From: Desulfomicrobium baculatum DSM 4028
GTDB lineage: Bacteria; Desulfobacterota; Desulfovibrionia; Desulfovibrionales; Desulfomicrobiaceae
Direction of reading: 5' to 3'
Length of the DNA: 64,000 nucleotides
Assembly (NCBI RefSeq): GCF_000023225.1
Contig: NC_013173.1
Span: 3,040,501 to 3,104,500, forward strand
The notes below the pieces were generated by a model. That model saw only the letters and a program-made list of their open reading frames with translations. It did not search any database and was not told the origin of the DNA. Each line of letters begins with the position of its first letter. The first letter of the stretch is position 1. The position numbers were made by a program, and so were the translations under genes. Positions 26,511 to 35,890 of this stretch are shown piece after piece.

Positions 26511-27508
26511 GAGGGTTGATTTTGTCCTGGCTGCCGGCGCACCGTGCGCCGAAAATATTCCAACAGATCGTCGAAAACGCGCACCCCCTGCTCCAGCCGC
26601 TCCCAGTCCTGATCCGTGCGCAGGGTGATGCCGTTTATGAGCGCCCCGATCCCCGGAGATTCGGGACGCGCAGGCCTTGCCTCGTCCAGGTCCACATCAT
26701 GGATGATGGCGGCGACGATCCCCAGGGCCGGGTCCGCGTCCAGACCAAAGCGGCGGACCATGACCTCGAAGGTGCACAGCTCGCCCTCGTGGGTGAACTC
26801 CGCACCAGGCATATCGAAGCGGAGGTCTTCGGCCGCCGCCGCTTCCCCGTCGAAACGGAACCGCGCCTGCGGGTCGATGAAGCGGCGGATGAGCCAGGCC
26901 GAGGCCATGCGGTCCACATGAATGCCGGGCCGGGTGACCCAGGTCCGCTTCACGTAGGCCGAGACATCAAGCAGCTCGGACCCGGACCCCATTCCATCAC
27001 CGGACGTTCCGGCCAGTCGCAGCCAGCGCTGCGCGCCGTCCAGGATGCCTTCCACGGCCTCGCGGCCTGCGGCGCCGAAGAAATCGATGGCGCGCACCGC
27101 TTCGAAACGGGTTTGCATCTGATGCAGCCACCCGGCAACCTCTTCGCGCCGGGCAGCGTCCGCGTCACGGGCCTCGCCCAGATTCTCGAACACGGGCCGG
27201 GATTCGACCGCCAGCGCCCGATAGTCCTCGTCGCGGGCCTGAACGAAGAGCGACTCGATCTGGTCGTTGCCCATTCCTCCCGCCTGGACATCAAAGGACG
27301 CGGCGCAGACAAAGGCACGCCCGCCGCCGTCCTCGATCTCCTTGGCCAGCCACATCAGCCCATCCCGATGCGCCGCGTTGTCCGGCAGCACATAGACCGC
27401 ATTCTTGATGGCCACCGCGCCCAGGGCCGCGAGCCTCCGCGCCACCTTGGCCCGCAGGTAAGGCGGCTTGGGCGGGATATTGTGGATGCATAAGATCCAG
27501 GGAGTCAT
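26507..27508 (-). CDS. chrB: Chromate resistance protein ChrB
   Basis: The 333-residue protein has the ChrB N-terminal part (KVARRLAALGAVAIKNAVYVLP) and C-terminal part (TWVTRPGIHVDRMASAWLIRRFIDPQARFRF), both in the usual order. ChrB proteins accompany chrA and are reported as chromate-sensing regulators in other bacteria. The gene is flanked by chrA (4-bp overlap) and a rhodanese gene (1 bp between), forming a chromate operon. Confidence 0.9.
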   Translation of the reverse strand: MTPWILCIHNIPPKPPYLRAKVARRLAALGAVAIKNAVYVLPDNAAHRDGLMWLAKEIEDGGGRAFVCAASFDVQAGGMGNDQIESLFVQARDEDYRALAVESRPVFENLGEARDADAARREEVAGWLHQMQTRFEAVRAIDFFGAAGREAVEGILDGAQRWLRLAGTSGDGMGSGSELLDVSAYVKRTWVTRPGIHVDRMASAWLIRRFIDPQARFRFDGEAAAAEDLRFDMPGAEFTHEGELCTFEVMVRRFGLDADPALGIVAAIIHDVDLDEARPARPESPGIGALINGITLRTDQDWERLEQGVRVFDDLLEYFRRTVRRQPGQNQPS

Positions 27509-27509
27509 T

Positions 27510-27830
27510 TCACTCTCCTTGCTCTTTCGCGCCCTGCGCTTCCCAGGCTACCAGGCCGCCTTCCAGAAAACGGACATCTATCCGCCTCCCCCGCAACGCG
27601 CCCTGCACGGACGTGCTGACCGAACCGCCCCGTACGCAATAGATGACCACCGGACGCTCGGGCGCAAGCTCCCCGGCCCACTGCTCGACCTGTTCCGGAT
27701 CGCGCCACTGGGCGCCCCCGATCATGGGCCCTCCGCCATCACGGTCCGCAGCGCGGCGCACATCCAGAAGGGTCACCCGGCCCTGATCGAGCAAGGCTTT
27801 GAGTTCTGCGGGTGTTGTCGTGTCGGACAT
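27510..27830 (-). CDS. Single-domain rhodanese-like protein
   Basis: The 106-residue protein has a rhodanese fold with LLDVRRAADRDGGG and the active-site loop YCVRGGSVS, whose Cys is the candidate sulfur carrier. The start MSDTTTPAEL at 27830 has GGAGAAT upstream. Position in the chr operon suggests a part in thiol or sulfur chemistry during oxyanion stress; chromate-operon rhodaneses are common. Confidence 0.85.
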   Translation of the reverse strand: MSDTTTPAELKALLDQGRVTLLDVRRAADRDGGGPMIGGAQWRDPEQVEQWAGELAPERPVVIYCVRGGSVSTSVQGALRGRRIDVRFLEGGLVAWEAQGAKEQGE

Positions 27831-27883
27831 GGGATTCTCCTTGGTGTTTGTGTGTAAAAGAGCCGGGCAACCACCCGGAAGGT

Positions 27884-28162
27884 CTAGCCGCCGAAGTACT
27901 TCAGACAGTCGGCCATGGCCGCCTGATGGCTGGCCAGCTGCTTGCCGAAGCGGCATTTGAGGTCGTCCACGAGGTGCTCCACATATTCCTGGGCCGCCTC
28001 TTCGCCGTATTTCTCCCGGAACATGGCCGCATTGATCAGCACCTTGGAAAAATCATGGCGCTCGTACTTGGTCTCGGCGTTGTCGATCCACTCGTGCACC
28101 TCACGATATTCCTTGCCCGTTCTGGCCAAGCTGGATGCGATGTGTACGTTCAATTCAGGCAT
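27884..28162 (-). CDS. Conserved-looking small protein of the chromate operon
   Basis: The 92-residue soluble protein is helical and charged (MPELNVHIASSLARTGKEYR at the start, CLKYFGG at the end). I cannot name the family. AAGGAG lies upstream of the ATG. It lies between the MFS pump and the rhodanese gene on the same strand with short gaps, so it is probably co-transcribed. Two Cys residues (in DLKCRFG and DCLKYF) are the only candidates for redox or metal binding. Confidence 0.65.
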   Translation of the reverse strand: MPELNVHIASSLARTGKEYREVHEWIDNAETKYERHDFSKVLINAAMFREKYGEEAAQEYVEHLVDDLKCRFGKQLASHQAAMADCLKYFGG

Positions 28163-28201
28163 GATAAGTCTCCTTTTGTTGTCTGTATTTTGAATCTTCC
28201 G

Positions 28202-29428
28202 CTAGTGATCATTATGCTCAGGCACAGGCTCTTCCCGCACGCCGCGCAGAAAAACAGGGATGGCCAGGACAAGGACGAGCCCCATGGCCGAAAAGGCCGG
28301 GGCAAATCCGAACGTGGCCACCAGCAGGCCGCCCAGGATGGGTCCCGAGGCATGCCCCACGTCGAAAATGGTCCCGAAGGTGCCCATGGCCGCGCCGTAA
28401 TGACGGGCCTGGCACATGTCGGCCACCAGGGCCGCTGACGAGGACGTCACGAAGGCTTCGCCGAACCCGAACAGGGCGCTGGCGAGCATCAGCGTCCAAA
28501 AACTCTGCAGGTGCCCCATGACCAGCATGGGCGCGGCGCACAGCAACAGCCCCGCGACGATAAGCGGCCTGCGCCCGAACCGATCCGAGACCCGTCCCAT
28601 GACCGGCTTGGAAATGAGCGTCACCACCACCTGCGCGCCCCACAGCAGGCCGGCCTGAAAAACATTGAGCCCGGCCACGGTCACCGCATAAACGGGCAGA
28701 AAAGCTTCGAGCGCGCCCATGCTCATGTTCTGGAGCCCCTCCATGGACGAGGTCACCAGCACCCGCCTGTCGCCCAAAACCTGCCGCAAGCCGTTGGTAA
28801 ATTGCCCGAACCGCTCGCCAAGGCTCCGGGTTTCGGCGGGCCGGTCGCCATCTTTAAGCGTGCGCAGACCAAGCAGCAACGCTCCCATGCCGAGCACCCC
28901 GCAGACCAGATACAGAATGCGGAAGTCACGGAGGACCGCCTCGCCCCCGCCGCTCAGGGCGTGCAGCAGCAATCCGCCCATGGGCGCGCCAAGAAGAGTG
29001 CCGAGAATGGTTACGGAGGAAAACCAGGACAACAGCTCGCCCTTGCGGCTCCCGGCCACGTCGGCCACCACGGCCATGGCTACAGGGCCGTATATGGCAG
29101 TGGCCAGGCCGTGCATGAAACGCACGACGACCAGGGCGGAATAGCTGGTGATGAAGAGATAGGCGAAAGGCAGCAGGCCGAAGACCACCAGCCCGGCGAG
29201 CATTGTCCGCTTGCGTCCGATGACATCGGACAGGGCTCCGGCAGGCATCTTGAACAAAATTCCCGTGACCGTGGAAATGCCTACGGCCAAACCGATAGCT
29301 TCGGGGCCTGCGCCCAGAAACATGGCAAAGAGCGGCAGGACCGGGTTGCGGGCCAGGGCGTAGGAGAAGCGGGCCAGGAAGGCCACCAGGCAAAGTTCGT
29401 GAAAGGTGCGCTCGTCATGTTTGGTCAT
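28202..29428 (-). CDS. Major facilitator superfamily transporter
   Basis: The 408-residue membrane protein has twelve predicted segments in two halves and MFS loop motifs (GALSDVIGRKRTMLAG after TM2 and GRVSDRFGRRPLIVAG after TM8). It resembles drug:H+ antiporters. A consensus-like sigma-70 promoter sits upstream, so this is probably the first gene of MFS-92aa-rhodanese-chrB-chrA. The substrate is unknown. Confidence 0.88.
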   Translation of the reverse strand: MTKHDERTFHELCLVAFLARFSYALARNPVLPLFAMFLGAGPEAIGLAVGISTVTGILFKMPAGALSDVIGRKRTMLAGLVVFGLLPFAYLFITSYSALVVVRFMHGLATAIYGPVAMAVVADVAGSRKGELLSWFSSVTILGTLLGAPMGGLLLHALSGGGEAVLRDFRILYLVCGVLGMGALLLGLRTLKDGDRPAETRSLGERFGQFTNGLRQVLGDRRVLVTSSMEGLQNMSMGALEAFLPVYAVTVAGLNVFQAGLLWGAQVVVTLISKPVMGRVSDRFGRRPLIVAGLLLCAAPMLVMGHLQSFWTLMLASALFGFGEAFVTSSSAALVADMCQARHYGAAMGTFGTIFDVGHASGPILGGLLVATFGFAPAFSAMGLVLVLAIPVFLRGVREEPVPEHNDH

Positions 29429-29503
29429 GGGTTACCATCCGATGGATGCTTTCTCGGGCAGATCCGCAATCCGGCATAAGCCGCTGCTCCCGAGGTTGCT
29501 GAA

Positions 29504-29532
29504 AAAATAGTAACCACCGCCCAATATGTCAA
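29504..29532 (-). promoter_or_regulatory. Sigma-70 type promoter of the MFS/chr operon
   Basis: On the minus strand TTGACA (29527-29532) and TATTTT (29504-29509) are separated by 17 bp. The element is 76 bp upstream of the MFS start codon. Confidence 0.6.
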
Positions 29533-29732
29533 CTGTCATTTTTTAATTTTGTTAAAATATAGCAGTTGAAACACGAACAACTCCAAGCACTCATGCCTTA
29601 GGGTTTCAAGGCACGCGACGTCGCATCGAGCGGGCCACGAATGGCAGGAGCTTGCCATCAACACCGATATCCCGCCATGCTCCGACGCAGCTTCACTTCG
29701 GCCGGGCCGAACGCCAACATGCACCGCCCCAC

Positions 29733-29775
29733 CTTGTCACACCTCTGTCACATTCGCCTCAACATCCTGTAACAA
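29733..29775 (+). promoter_or_regulatory. Pho box upstream of pstS
   Basis: TGT-containing repeats at 29735 (TTGTCAC) and 29746 (CTGTCAC) are 11 bp apart, and CTGTAAC at 29768 keeps the register after one degenerate repeat. TAGAAA about ten bases downstream is a plausible -10. Confidence 0.75.
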
Positions 29776-29846
29776 ACTCCCCCTAGAAAGACCTCCAGCG
29801 CATGACGCAAACCTGAATCTGAAACACAAGCCAAGGAGGCACTCTC

Positions 29847-30863
29847 ATGAACCGTTTTCTGAACAAAGCCATTTTTGCTCTGGCCCTGCTGCTGGTCGGC
29901 ACGGGCATGGCCCATGCCCGCGATCAGGTCAAAATTTCCGGATCTTCCACGGTTTTCCCTTTTTCCAGCTACGTGGCTGAAGAGCTGGGCGCCACTACCA
30001 AATTCGCCGCGCCCGTGGTCGAGTCCACCGGTTCCGGCGGAGGCCACAAGCTTTTCGGCGCCGGCATGGGCGTGGGCACCCCCGACATCGCCAATTCCTC
30101 GCGCCGCATGAAGGACAGCGAGTTCGAGAACGCCGCCAAAAACGGCGTGACCGACATCACCGAAGCCAAGATCGGCTTTGACGGCATCGCCGTGGCCCAG
30201 AGCAAGGACAACGACCCCATGAGCATCTCCCTTGAAGAACTGGCTACCGCCGTGGCCGCCGACATCATGGTCGACGGCAAGCTCGTCCCCAACCCTTACA
30301 AGATGTGGAACGAGATCAACCCCCAGCTGCCCGCCCGCAAGATCGTCTTCTACGGCCCGCCCACCTCTTCCGGCACCCGTGATGCCTTCGAGGAAATGGT
30401 CGTCGAAAAGATCTTCGGCAAGAAGGAAGGCTATGAGAAGGGCTACCACGCGATCCGTCAGGACAACGCCTACGTGCCCGCCGGTGAGAACGACAACCTG
30501 ATCGTACAGAAGCTGGCCAAGGACAAGGACGCATTCGGTATCTTCGGCTACAGCTTCCTGGAAGAAAACGCCGATTCCATACAGGGCGCGGCCATCAACG
30601 GCGTGACCCCGAATCCCGAGTCCGTCGCCTCCGGCCAGTACCCCATCTCCCGCTCCCTGTTCTTCTACGTCAAGAACGCCCACTACGACGCCATTCCCGG
30701 CCTGAAGGAATATGTGGAACTGTTCATGAGCGAGAAGATGATCGGCAAGGACGGCCTGCTGAAATCCATCGGCCTCATCCCGCTGCCCGATGCAGAGCGC
30801 GCAACGGCTCGCGAGAACGTGCTCTCCAAGAAGAAGCTGACCCTCGACGACCTGAAGAAATAG
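29847..30863 (+). CDS. pstS: Phosphate-binding protein PstS
   Basis: The 338-residue periplasmic protein has a signal peptide ending in AMA-like sequence (GMAHA, about residue 24) and the PstS phosphate-binding motifs KISGSSTVFPFS, ESTGSGGGHKLF and PPTSSGTRDAFEEMV. It delivers phosphate to PstCA. AAGGAGG precedes the start. A Pho box upstream and the pstC gene 84 bp downstream place it at the head of pstSCA. Confidence 0.95.
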   Translation: MNRFLNKAIFALALLLVGTGMAHARDQVKISGSSTVFPFSSYVAEELGATTKFAAPVVESTGSGGGHKLFGAGMGVGTPDIANSSRRMKDSEFENAAKNGVTDITEAKIGFDGIAVAQSKDNDPMSISLEELATAVAADIMVDGKLVPNPYKMWNEINPQLPARKIVFYGPPTSSGTRDAFEEMVVEKIFGKKEGYEKGYHAIRQDNAYVPAGENDNLIVQKLAKDKDAFGIFGYSFLEENADSIQGAAINGVTPNPESVASGQYPISRSLFFYVKNAHYDAIPGLKEYVELFMSEKMIGKDGLLKSIGLIPLPDAERATARENVLSKKKLTLDDLKK

Positions 30864-30947
30864 TCAAGAAAGAGAAACCTGCGAGGGGCCGAACCGTGAA
30901 TGTGCGGATCGGCCCTTCGCCGCGCCCGACAACATGCGAGGAACCTC

Positions 30948-32177
30948 GTGACCACAACCTACCTGGCCCAATATCTGTTTACCGGGCTGTTGCCCCTGGC
31001 TCTGTTCGGCTATTTCCTTGGCCGCAGGAAAATTCGCAGCCAGCAGGACCCCAATGCCAGATACAAGGCATCGGAAAACCTGTTCGGCTGGTTCGCCGTC
31101 AGCAAGATGCTCATGCCCGCCGTGCTGATCAGCTTCATCGGCTCGGTTCTCGACCTCTTTGATCTGGTCGAAGTGCCCTGGCCCATGCTCGCGGCCTCAG
31201 CCCTGCTGCTGGGTGCCGGAAGCGTCTGGCTTGCGCTGAGGGCCATCCGTCCGAGTCTGCGGGTGCGCACGGCGCTGGAAAAGACCATCACCCGCATTCT
31301 GCTGGTGGCGTCGCTCATTTCCATCCTGACGACCATCGGCATCGTCATGTCCATCGTCTTCGAGGCGGTTCATTTTTTTCGCATCGTCAACTTCTGGGAC
31401 TTCCTGACCGGAACGACCTGGAACCCCGACGCGGCGACCATTGACGATGACGGAAACATCCAGCCCCTCTTCGGGTCGGTACCACTTTTCGCGGGCACGT
31501 TCATGATCACGGCCATCGCCATGTGCGTGGCCATCCCCGTGGGCCTGTTGTCAGCCATCTGCATGTCCGAATACGCCTCGCTCACGGTCAGGCGGGTGGC
31601 CAAGCCCGCCCTGGAGATCCTGGCCGGAATCCCCACCGTTGTTTACGGATTCTTCGCGGCCATCACGGTCAGCCCCCTGATCGTGAGCCTGGCCGACAAG
31701 GTGGGCATCAGCGCCGACTACACCAACGCCCTCAGCCCTGGCCTGGTCATGGGCATCATGATCATCCCCCTGGTCTCGTCCCTGTCCGACGACGTGATCA
31801 GCTCCGTGCCGCAGAGCCTGCGCGAGGGGTCCCTGGCGCTCGGCGCCTATCCTTCCGAGACCATCAAGCGGGTGGTTCTGCCCGCCGCCCTGCCGGGCAT
31901 CGTCTCGGCCTGCCTGCTGGCCGTGTCCCGCGCCGTCGGGGAAACCATGATCGTGGTCATGGCCGCGGGACTGCAGCCGAACCTGTCCTGGAACCCGCTG
32001 GTAGGCATGACCACGGTCAACGTACGCATCGTCGATGCCCTGACCGGCGATCAGGCCTTTGACAGCCCTGAGACGCTGTCCGCCTTCGGCCTTGGCCTGG
32101 TCCTCTTGGTCCTGACCCTGTGCCTGAATATCGTCTCCCTGACAGTCATTCGAAAGTTCCGCCAAAGGTACGAATAG
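30948..32177 (+). CDS. pstC: Phosphate ABC transporter permease PstC
   Basis: The 409-residue membrane protein has a hydrophobic N-terminal extension (three segments in about the first 100 residues) before the ABC permease domain, which ends near residue 400. The permease loop EGSLALGAYPSETIKRVVLPAALPGI is typical of PstC. The start is taken as GTG at 30948, with GAGGA upstream, because the protein from there begins with a clean membrane segment. It forms the phosphate channel with PstA. Confidence 0.93.
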   Translation: MTTTYLAQYLFTGLLPLALFGYFLGRRKIRSQQDPNARYKASENLFGWFAVSKMLMPAVLISFIGSVLDLFDLVEVPWPMLAASALLLGAGSVWLALRAIRPSLRVRTALEKTITRILLVASLISILTTIGIVMSIVFEAVHFFRIVNFWDFLTGTTWNPDAATIDDDGNIQPLFGSVPLFAGTFMITAIAMCVAIPVGLLSAICMSEYASLTVRRVAKPALEILAGIPTVVYGFFAAITVSPLIVSLADKVGISADYTNALSPGLVMGIMIIPLVSSLSDDVISSVPQSLREGSLALGAYPSETIKRVVLPAALPGIVSACLLAVSRAVGETMIVVMAAGLQPNLSWNPLVGMTTVNVRIVDALTGDQAFDSPETLSAFGLGLVLLVLTLCLNIVSLTVIRKFRQRYE

Positions 32178-32186
32178 GAGCCTCAC

Positions 32187-33347
32187 ATGAGCATGCCCAT
32201 AGATCCGCGCAGCCTGCGCAAACGCAAAAACAAAGAGAGCCAGTTCAAAGCCCTCTCCTACATGGCCATTGCCGTTGCCGGAATTTTTCTGGTGGTCTTC
32301 TTCGCGGACATCATCCGTCAGGGATACACCGCCTTCATGCAAACGGAGATCCGAACCAACGTCACCTTTTCGCAATCGATCTTCGACGATCCCAGGTCCG
32401 CCCTGGACAGAAAGCTCATTCCCCTGGTCAGCCGCGGCGTGACCCGCATCCTGCCCATGCAGCTGCGCGAAAATCCGCAACTGCTGGGCACAACCTCCGA
32501 GGTCTGGGTGCTGGCCAACGCCGAGGTGGACCAATACATAAAGGGCAAGCCCAACCGTCTGAAGCCCAAGGAAATAGCCCAGGTAGACGAGCTTGTGGCC
32601 GAAGGCTCGATCAAGAAAGCCTTCAACGTCGGTTTCTTCACCAACGGCGACTCCAAGCTGGCGGAGATGGCGGGCATCCTGTCCGCGGCAGTGGGCACGC
32701 TCTACCTGCTGGGCATCACCTTCATCTTCAGCTTCCCGGCCGGAGTCATGGCCGCCATTTATCTGGAGGAGTTCGCTCCGGACAACCGGCTCATGCACAT
32801 CGTCGAGGTCAACATCAACAACCTCGCCGCCATCCCGTCCATCCTCTTCGGTCTTTTGGGACTTGCGATCTTCATCAATTTCATGGGCTTGCCGCGCTCT
32901 TCCGCCCTGGTCGGCGGACTGACCCTTGCGCTCATGACCCTGCCGGTCATCATCATCTCCACCCGCGCGGCCATCCGGGCCATTCCGGACTCCATCCGCG
33001 AGGGCGCCCTGGCCCTGGGCGCAACCCACTGGCAGGTGGTCTGGGACCACATCCTGCCCCTGTCCCTGCCCGGCATCCTGACCGGAACCATCATCGGCCT
33101 GGCCCGCGCCATCGGCGAGACCGCGCCGCTCCTCATCATCGGCATGGTCGCCTACATCCAGGACATGCCGCGCGGGCTGACCAGCGCGGCCACCGTGCTT
33201 CCGGCCCAGATCTACGTCTGGTCCTCGGAATCCATCCGCGCCTTCACCGAGCGCACTTCCGCCGGCATCATCGTCCTTCTGGTCGTGCTCTTGTCCATGA
33301 ACGCCCTGGCCATCCTGCTGCGCAACAAATACGAGCGCAAATGGTAG
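32187..33347 (+). CDS. pstA: Phosphate ABC transporter permease PstA
   Basis: The 386-residue permease has a first membrane segment at about 25-47, then about 110 extracytoplasmic residues before the remaining five segments, so it is longer than E. coli PstA (296). The EAA loop reads EGALALGATHWQVVWDHILPLSLPGILTG. It starts 9 bp after pstC. There is no pstB after it; that gene is with phoBR at 7.4-8.2 kb. Confidence 0.93.
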   Translation: MSMPIDPRSLRKRKNKESQFKALSYMAIAVAGIFLVVFFADIIRQGYTAFMQTEIRTNVTFSQSIFDDPRSALDRKLIPLVSRGVTRILPMQLRENPQLLGTTSEVWVLANAEVDQYIKGKPNRLKPKEIAQVDELVAEGSIKKAFNVGFFTNGDSKLAEMAGILSAAVGTLYLLGITFIFSFPAGVMAAIYLEEFAPDNRLMHIVEVNINNLAAIPSILFGLLGLAIFINFMGLPRSSALVGGLTLALMTLPVIIISTRAAIRAIPDSIREGALALGATHWQVVWDHILPLSLPGILTGTIIGLARAIGETAPLLIIGMVAYIQDMPRGLTSAATVLPAQIYVWSSESIRAFTERTSAGIIVLLVVLLSMNALAILLRNKYERKW

Positions 33348-33369
33348 ATTGCCCCGGCTAAAAAGCCAC

Positions 33370-33399
33370 AGGGAAGGACTGCGGTTCTTCCCTTTTTTT
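33370..33399 (+). terminator. Terminator after pstA
   Basis: AGGGAAG and CTTCCCT pair around a 10-nt loop and are followed by seven T. It ends the pstSCA unit about 25 bp after the pstA stop. Confidence 0.8.
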
Positions 33400-33498
33400 G
33401 GCCCCCGCCCCGAGGCGTCCCAGGCCGCGCGGATCAACCCGGAGGCGTTGCCACTCTTCGGCCTTTGGGATAGCCCCTCTGGGGCCATGGAGGTCACA

Positions 33499-34320
33499 AT
33501 GCCAACTCTTCCCGAAGACAAACTGGTCCGGGGGCAGGTCTATCTCTGCCAGACCGGGCCGTGCGTATCCTGCGGCAGCTGCTGCGGACTCTACAACATG
33601 GCGGATCTCTCACGAGAGCACCTGCGGGCCATTCTGGCCGAGCGCACGAACACCTTCGCCGGGGTCCCGCGCACCATCGACGACATCCTCGCCTTCGAAC
33701 AAGAGCGCATGCGCGTAGAAGGCGCGGATGCGCCCATCGCGGATTTCCATCACTGCTTCTTTGTCGGGCTGATCCAGGATGGTGGGGAGCGGGTCGGCTG
33801 CCTGCTGCACCCGCTGGCTTCGGGAAACGGGGGGATTGATTGGCGGGGCCTCAGCTTTTACGGCGGGGCGGCCTGCAAACACTTCTTCTGCCCAAGCTAT
33901 GACCAGCTTGCGGCGCGGTTCAAGCGCATCGCGCGCGAGGTGCTTGAGGATTGGTACGAATACGGACTGATCATCCCGGAGCACCGCTTTCTGGAGGCGG
34001 CCCTGGGAGCCGTCGAGAGTCGTCTGGGTTTCTCCCTTGATGCGGCCACGATGACCCCGGAAGAAAAAACGGCCTTGGCGGAGCTGCTGCGTCTCAAACT
34101 GCACTGGCCCTTCCGTGACACGAAGAGGGCGCTGGCCTGGAATTTTTTCAGCACCAGGGACACCAAGCGCACGGCGCTGCTGGAAAACAAACCAGCCGAT
34201 GACCCACAAATCCATCAGATCCTGCATGAACTGGACACGCTGCCTGAACATGCGCAGGCGGCGGAGAAACTGCTGCACGAGCTGCTGAGCCGGGTCGCAA
34301 GAACCTTGAGCCCAAAATGA
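33499..34320 (+). CDS. Cysteine-cluster protein of the YkgJ (zinc/iron-chelating) type
   Basis: The 273-residue soluble protein has an N-terminal cluster CQTGPCVSCGSCC at about residues 18-30 and later CLLHP and CKHFFCPSY, the arrangement of YkgJ-type proteins proposed to bind zinc or an iron-sulfur centre. Function unknown. The ATG at 33499 has GGAGG six bases upstream. It stands alone between two terminators. A longer open frame to 33349 would run through the pstA terminator and is rejected. Confidence 0.75.
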   Translation: MPTLPEDKLVRGQVYLCQTGPCVSCGSCCGLYNMADLSREHLRAILAERTNTFAGVPRTIDDILAFEQERMRVEGADAPIADFHHCFFVGLIQDGGERVGCLLHPLASGNGGIDWRGLSFYGGAACKHFFCPSYDQLAARFKRIAREVLEDWYEYGLIIPEHRFLEAALGAVESRLGFSLDAATMTPEEKTALAELLRLKLHWPFRDTKRALAWNFFSTRDTKRTALLENKPADDPQIHQILHELDTLPEHAQAAEKLLHELLSRVARTLSPK

Positions 34321-34346
34321 AAGGACCGGCGCGAAGGCCGGTCCTT
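34321..34346. terminator. Bidirectional terminator between the cysteine-cluster gene and hsp20
   Basis: AAGGACCGGC and GCCGGTCCTT pair around a 6-nt loop directly after the stop codon, between two convergent genes. Confidence 0.7.
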
Positions 34347-34380
34347 GGGGTGAGCTGCGGCGGATTGTCCGCCAAGGTCT

Positions 34381-34818
34381 TTAGTCGACGTGAATGTCGA
34401 TGGCCTTGGGTTCCGTCTTTTCGGTCTTGGGCAGGTGCAGGTGCAGCATGCCATCCTTGAAGACCGCCTTGATGGCTTCCGGATCGACATTCTCCGGTAC
34501 GGTGAAACGGCGCATGAAGGTTCCCGTGAACCGCTCGACGCGGTGGAACTTCTTGTCCTTTTCTTCCTTCTCGGTCTTGCGCTCACCCTGAATGGTCAAC
34601 ACTCCGTTCTCCAGCGACACCTTGACATGGTCCTTTTCCACGCCGGGAATATCGGCCTTGATCAAAAACTCGGTTTCGGTCTCGGCTATATCCACCCGCG
34701 GGGTCCAGTCGCTGGGTGCGAGGGCCTCCTGGCCTCCGCGCGGCCATCCCACGGCCTTGGTGTACCGATCGAACATGTCCTCGATTTCCCGCCAGGGATC
34801 CCATTTCATCAGTGTCAT
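34381..34818 (-). CDS. Hsp20/alpha-crystallin family small heat-shock protein
   Basis: The 145-residue protein begins MTLMKWDPWREIEDMFDR and carries the alpha-crystallin domain (about 40-130) with IPGVEKDHVKVSLENGVLTIQGER and the late hydrophobic GMLHLHLPK. It binds unfolding proteins. The start at 34818 has a perfect AGGAGG upstream. It is monocistronic. Confidence 0.93.
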   Translation of the reverse strand: MTLMKWDPWREIEDMFDRYTKAVGWPRGGQEALAPSDWTPRVDIAETETEFLIKADIPGVEKDHVKVSLENGVLTIQGERKTEKEEKDKKFHRVERFTGTFMRRFTVPENVDPEAIKAVFKDGMLHLHLPKTEKTEPKAIDIHVD

Positions 34819-34972
34819 GGCCAACCTCCTTCCGTGACCAGCTTGAATTGATTTCACGGTCCGTGACGCTCCCGGATCGCATAAAAAATAAAACGCTCAG
34901 GCCGTCAGTCAAGGGAGAAGGAGCCCGGAAATGACGGCTCTTAAAGGCCTCAAGCCAACGTTTCCCGTGTTG

Positions 34973-35890
34973 TCACATTGCTGTCCCGGCCAGGTATGCG
35001 GCCAGGGCCAGGGCGTAGAACTTGGAGCGGTCGGAGTCCCCGCGCGAGGGCACGACCAGGGGATAGCTCGCGCCGACCACGATCCCGGCCATGGGCAGGT
35101 CCATGAGGCTGGTCACGGCCTTGTAAAGCACGTTGCCGGTGACGATGTTGGGCGCGCAGAGAATGTCGGCCCGGCCCGCGGCGGGATGGTCAACGCCCTT
35201 GGCCCGCGCCTTGTCCGTGGAAACGGCGATATCCAGGGCAAAAGGCCCGCCGACCACCGCGTCGCCAAAGATGCCCATGCGGCAGAGCTTGGCCAGAATG
35301 TCGGCATCCTTGCTTGAGACCATGTCGTTGTAGGAGACTTTTTCCGTGGCCGAGAGCACGGCCACCTTGGGCGGATCCATGCCCAGCTTTTTGGCCACGG
35401 CGACGGCGTTGTTGATGATGTCGATCTTGCGCGTCAGCGAAGGCGCTATGTTGACGCCCGCGTCGGTCACGATCAGAAGCCGCTCCTCGCGCGGGTGCGG
35501 GAACACCCCGATATGGCTGAGGAGCCCATCGCTCCCGCGCTTGCGGCCCAGCACGGCCCGCAGCAGCACATCGGTCTTGACCCCGCCCTTCATCAGAAAC
35601 TGGGCGCGGCCGTCTTGCAGCAGGTCGAGGCTCGCCGCAAGGGCTTTCTTGTCGTCCGGTTCGTGCAGACATTCGAAGGCGTCGACATTCTCGCTTGCCA
35701 GCTCCGGCAAACCGCGCATGCGCTCCACGTCCCCGACAAAAACCGGCTCGGCCAGCCCCTGCCGCGCGGCTTCAAGTCCGGCCAGCACCGCGTTGGCCTC
35801 GGCGCAGGCCGCGATGACAACGCGCACCGGCGTCTTGCGGGAACGGACCAGTTCCACCATCCGCTCCAGGGAGCGCACCGGCCCGGCCAT
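34973..35890 (-). CDS. Phosphate acyltransferase of the phosphate butyryl/acetyltransferase family
   Basis: The 305-residue protein matches the Pta/Ptb family: FLMKGGVKTDVLLRAVL, LLIVTDAGVNIAPSLTRKIDIINNAV, VAVLSATEKV and GIVVGASYPLVVPSRGD. It would exchange CoA for phosphate on a short acyl-CoA. Neighbouring kbl/tdh generate acetyl-CoA from threonine, so acetyl- or branched acyl-CoA are the obvious candidates, but specificity cannot be told. Its start overlaps the ACT gene stop (TGATG). Confidence 0.85.
   Translation of the reverse strand: MAGPVRSLERMVELVRSRKTPVRVVIAACAEANAVLAGLEAARQGLAEPVFVGDVERMRGLPELASENVDAFECLHEPDDKKALAASLDLLQDGRAQFLMKGGVKTDVLLRAVLGRKRGSDGLLSHIGVFPHPREERLLIVTDAGVNIAPSLTRKIDIINNAVAVAKKLGMDPPKVAVLSATEKVSYNDMVSSKDADILAKLCRMGIFGDAVVGGPFALDIAVSTDKARAKGVDHPAAGRADILCAPNIVTGNVLYKAVTSLMDLPMAGIVVGASYPLVVPSRGDSDRSKFYALALAAYLAGTAM

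Larger units (their letters stand above)
29429..29846. other. 418-bp intergenic region between the chr operon and pstS
   Basis: No reading frame with coding character was found. The left part is AT-rich and holds the MFS promoter. The right 120 bp hold the pstS Pho box. Nothing recognisable was seen at about 29560-29730. Confidence 0.5.

Noticed and set aside
33349-33498. N-terminal extension of the cysteine-cluster gene
   Set aside because: It would cover the pstA terminator. GGAGG lies at the right distance from 33499.
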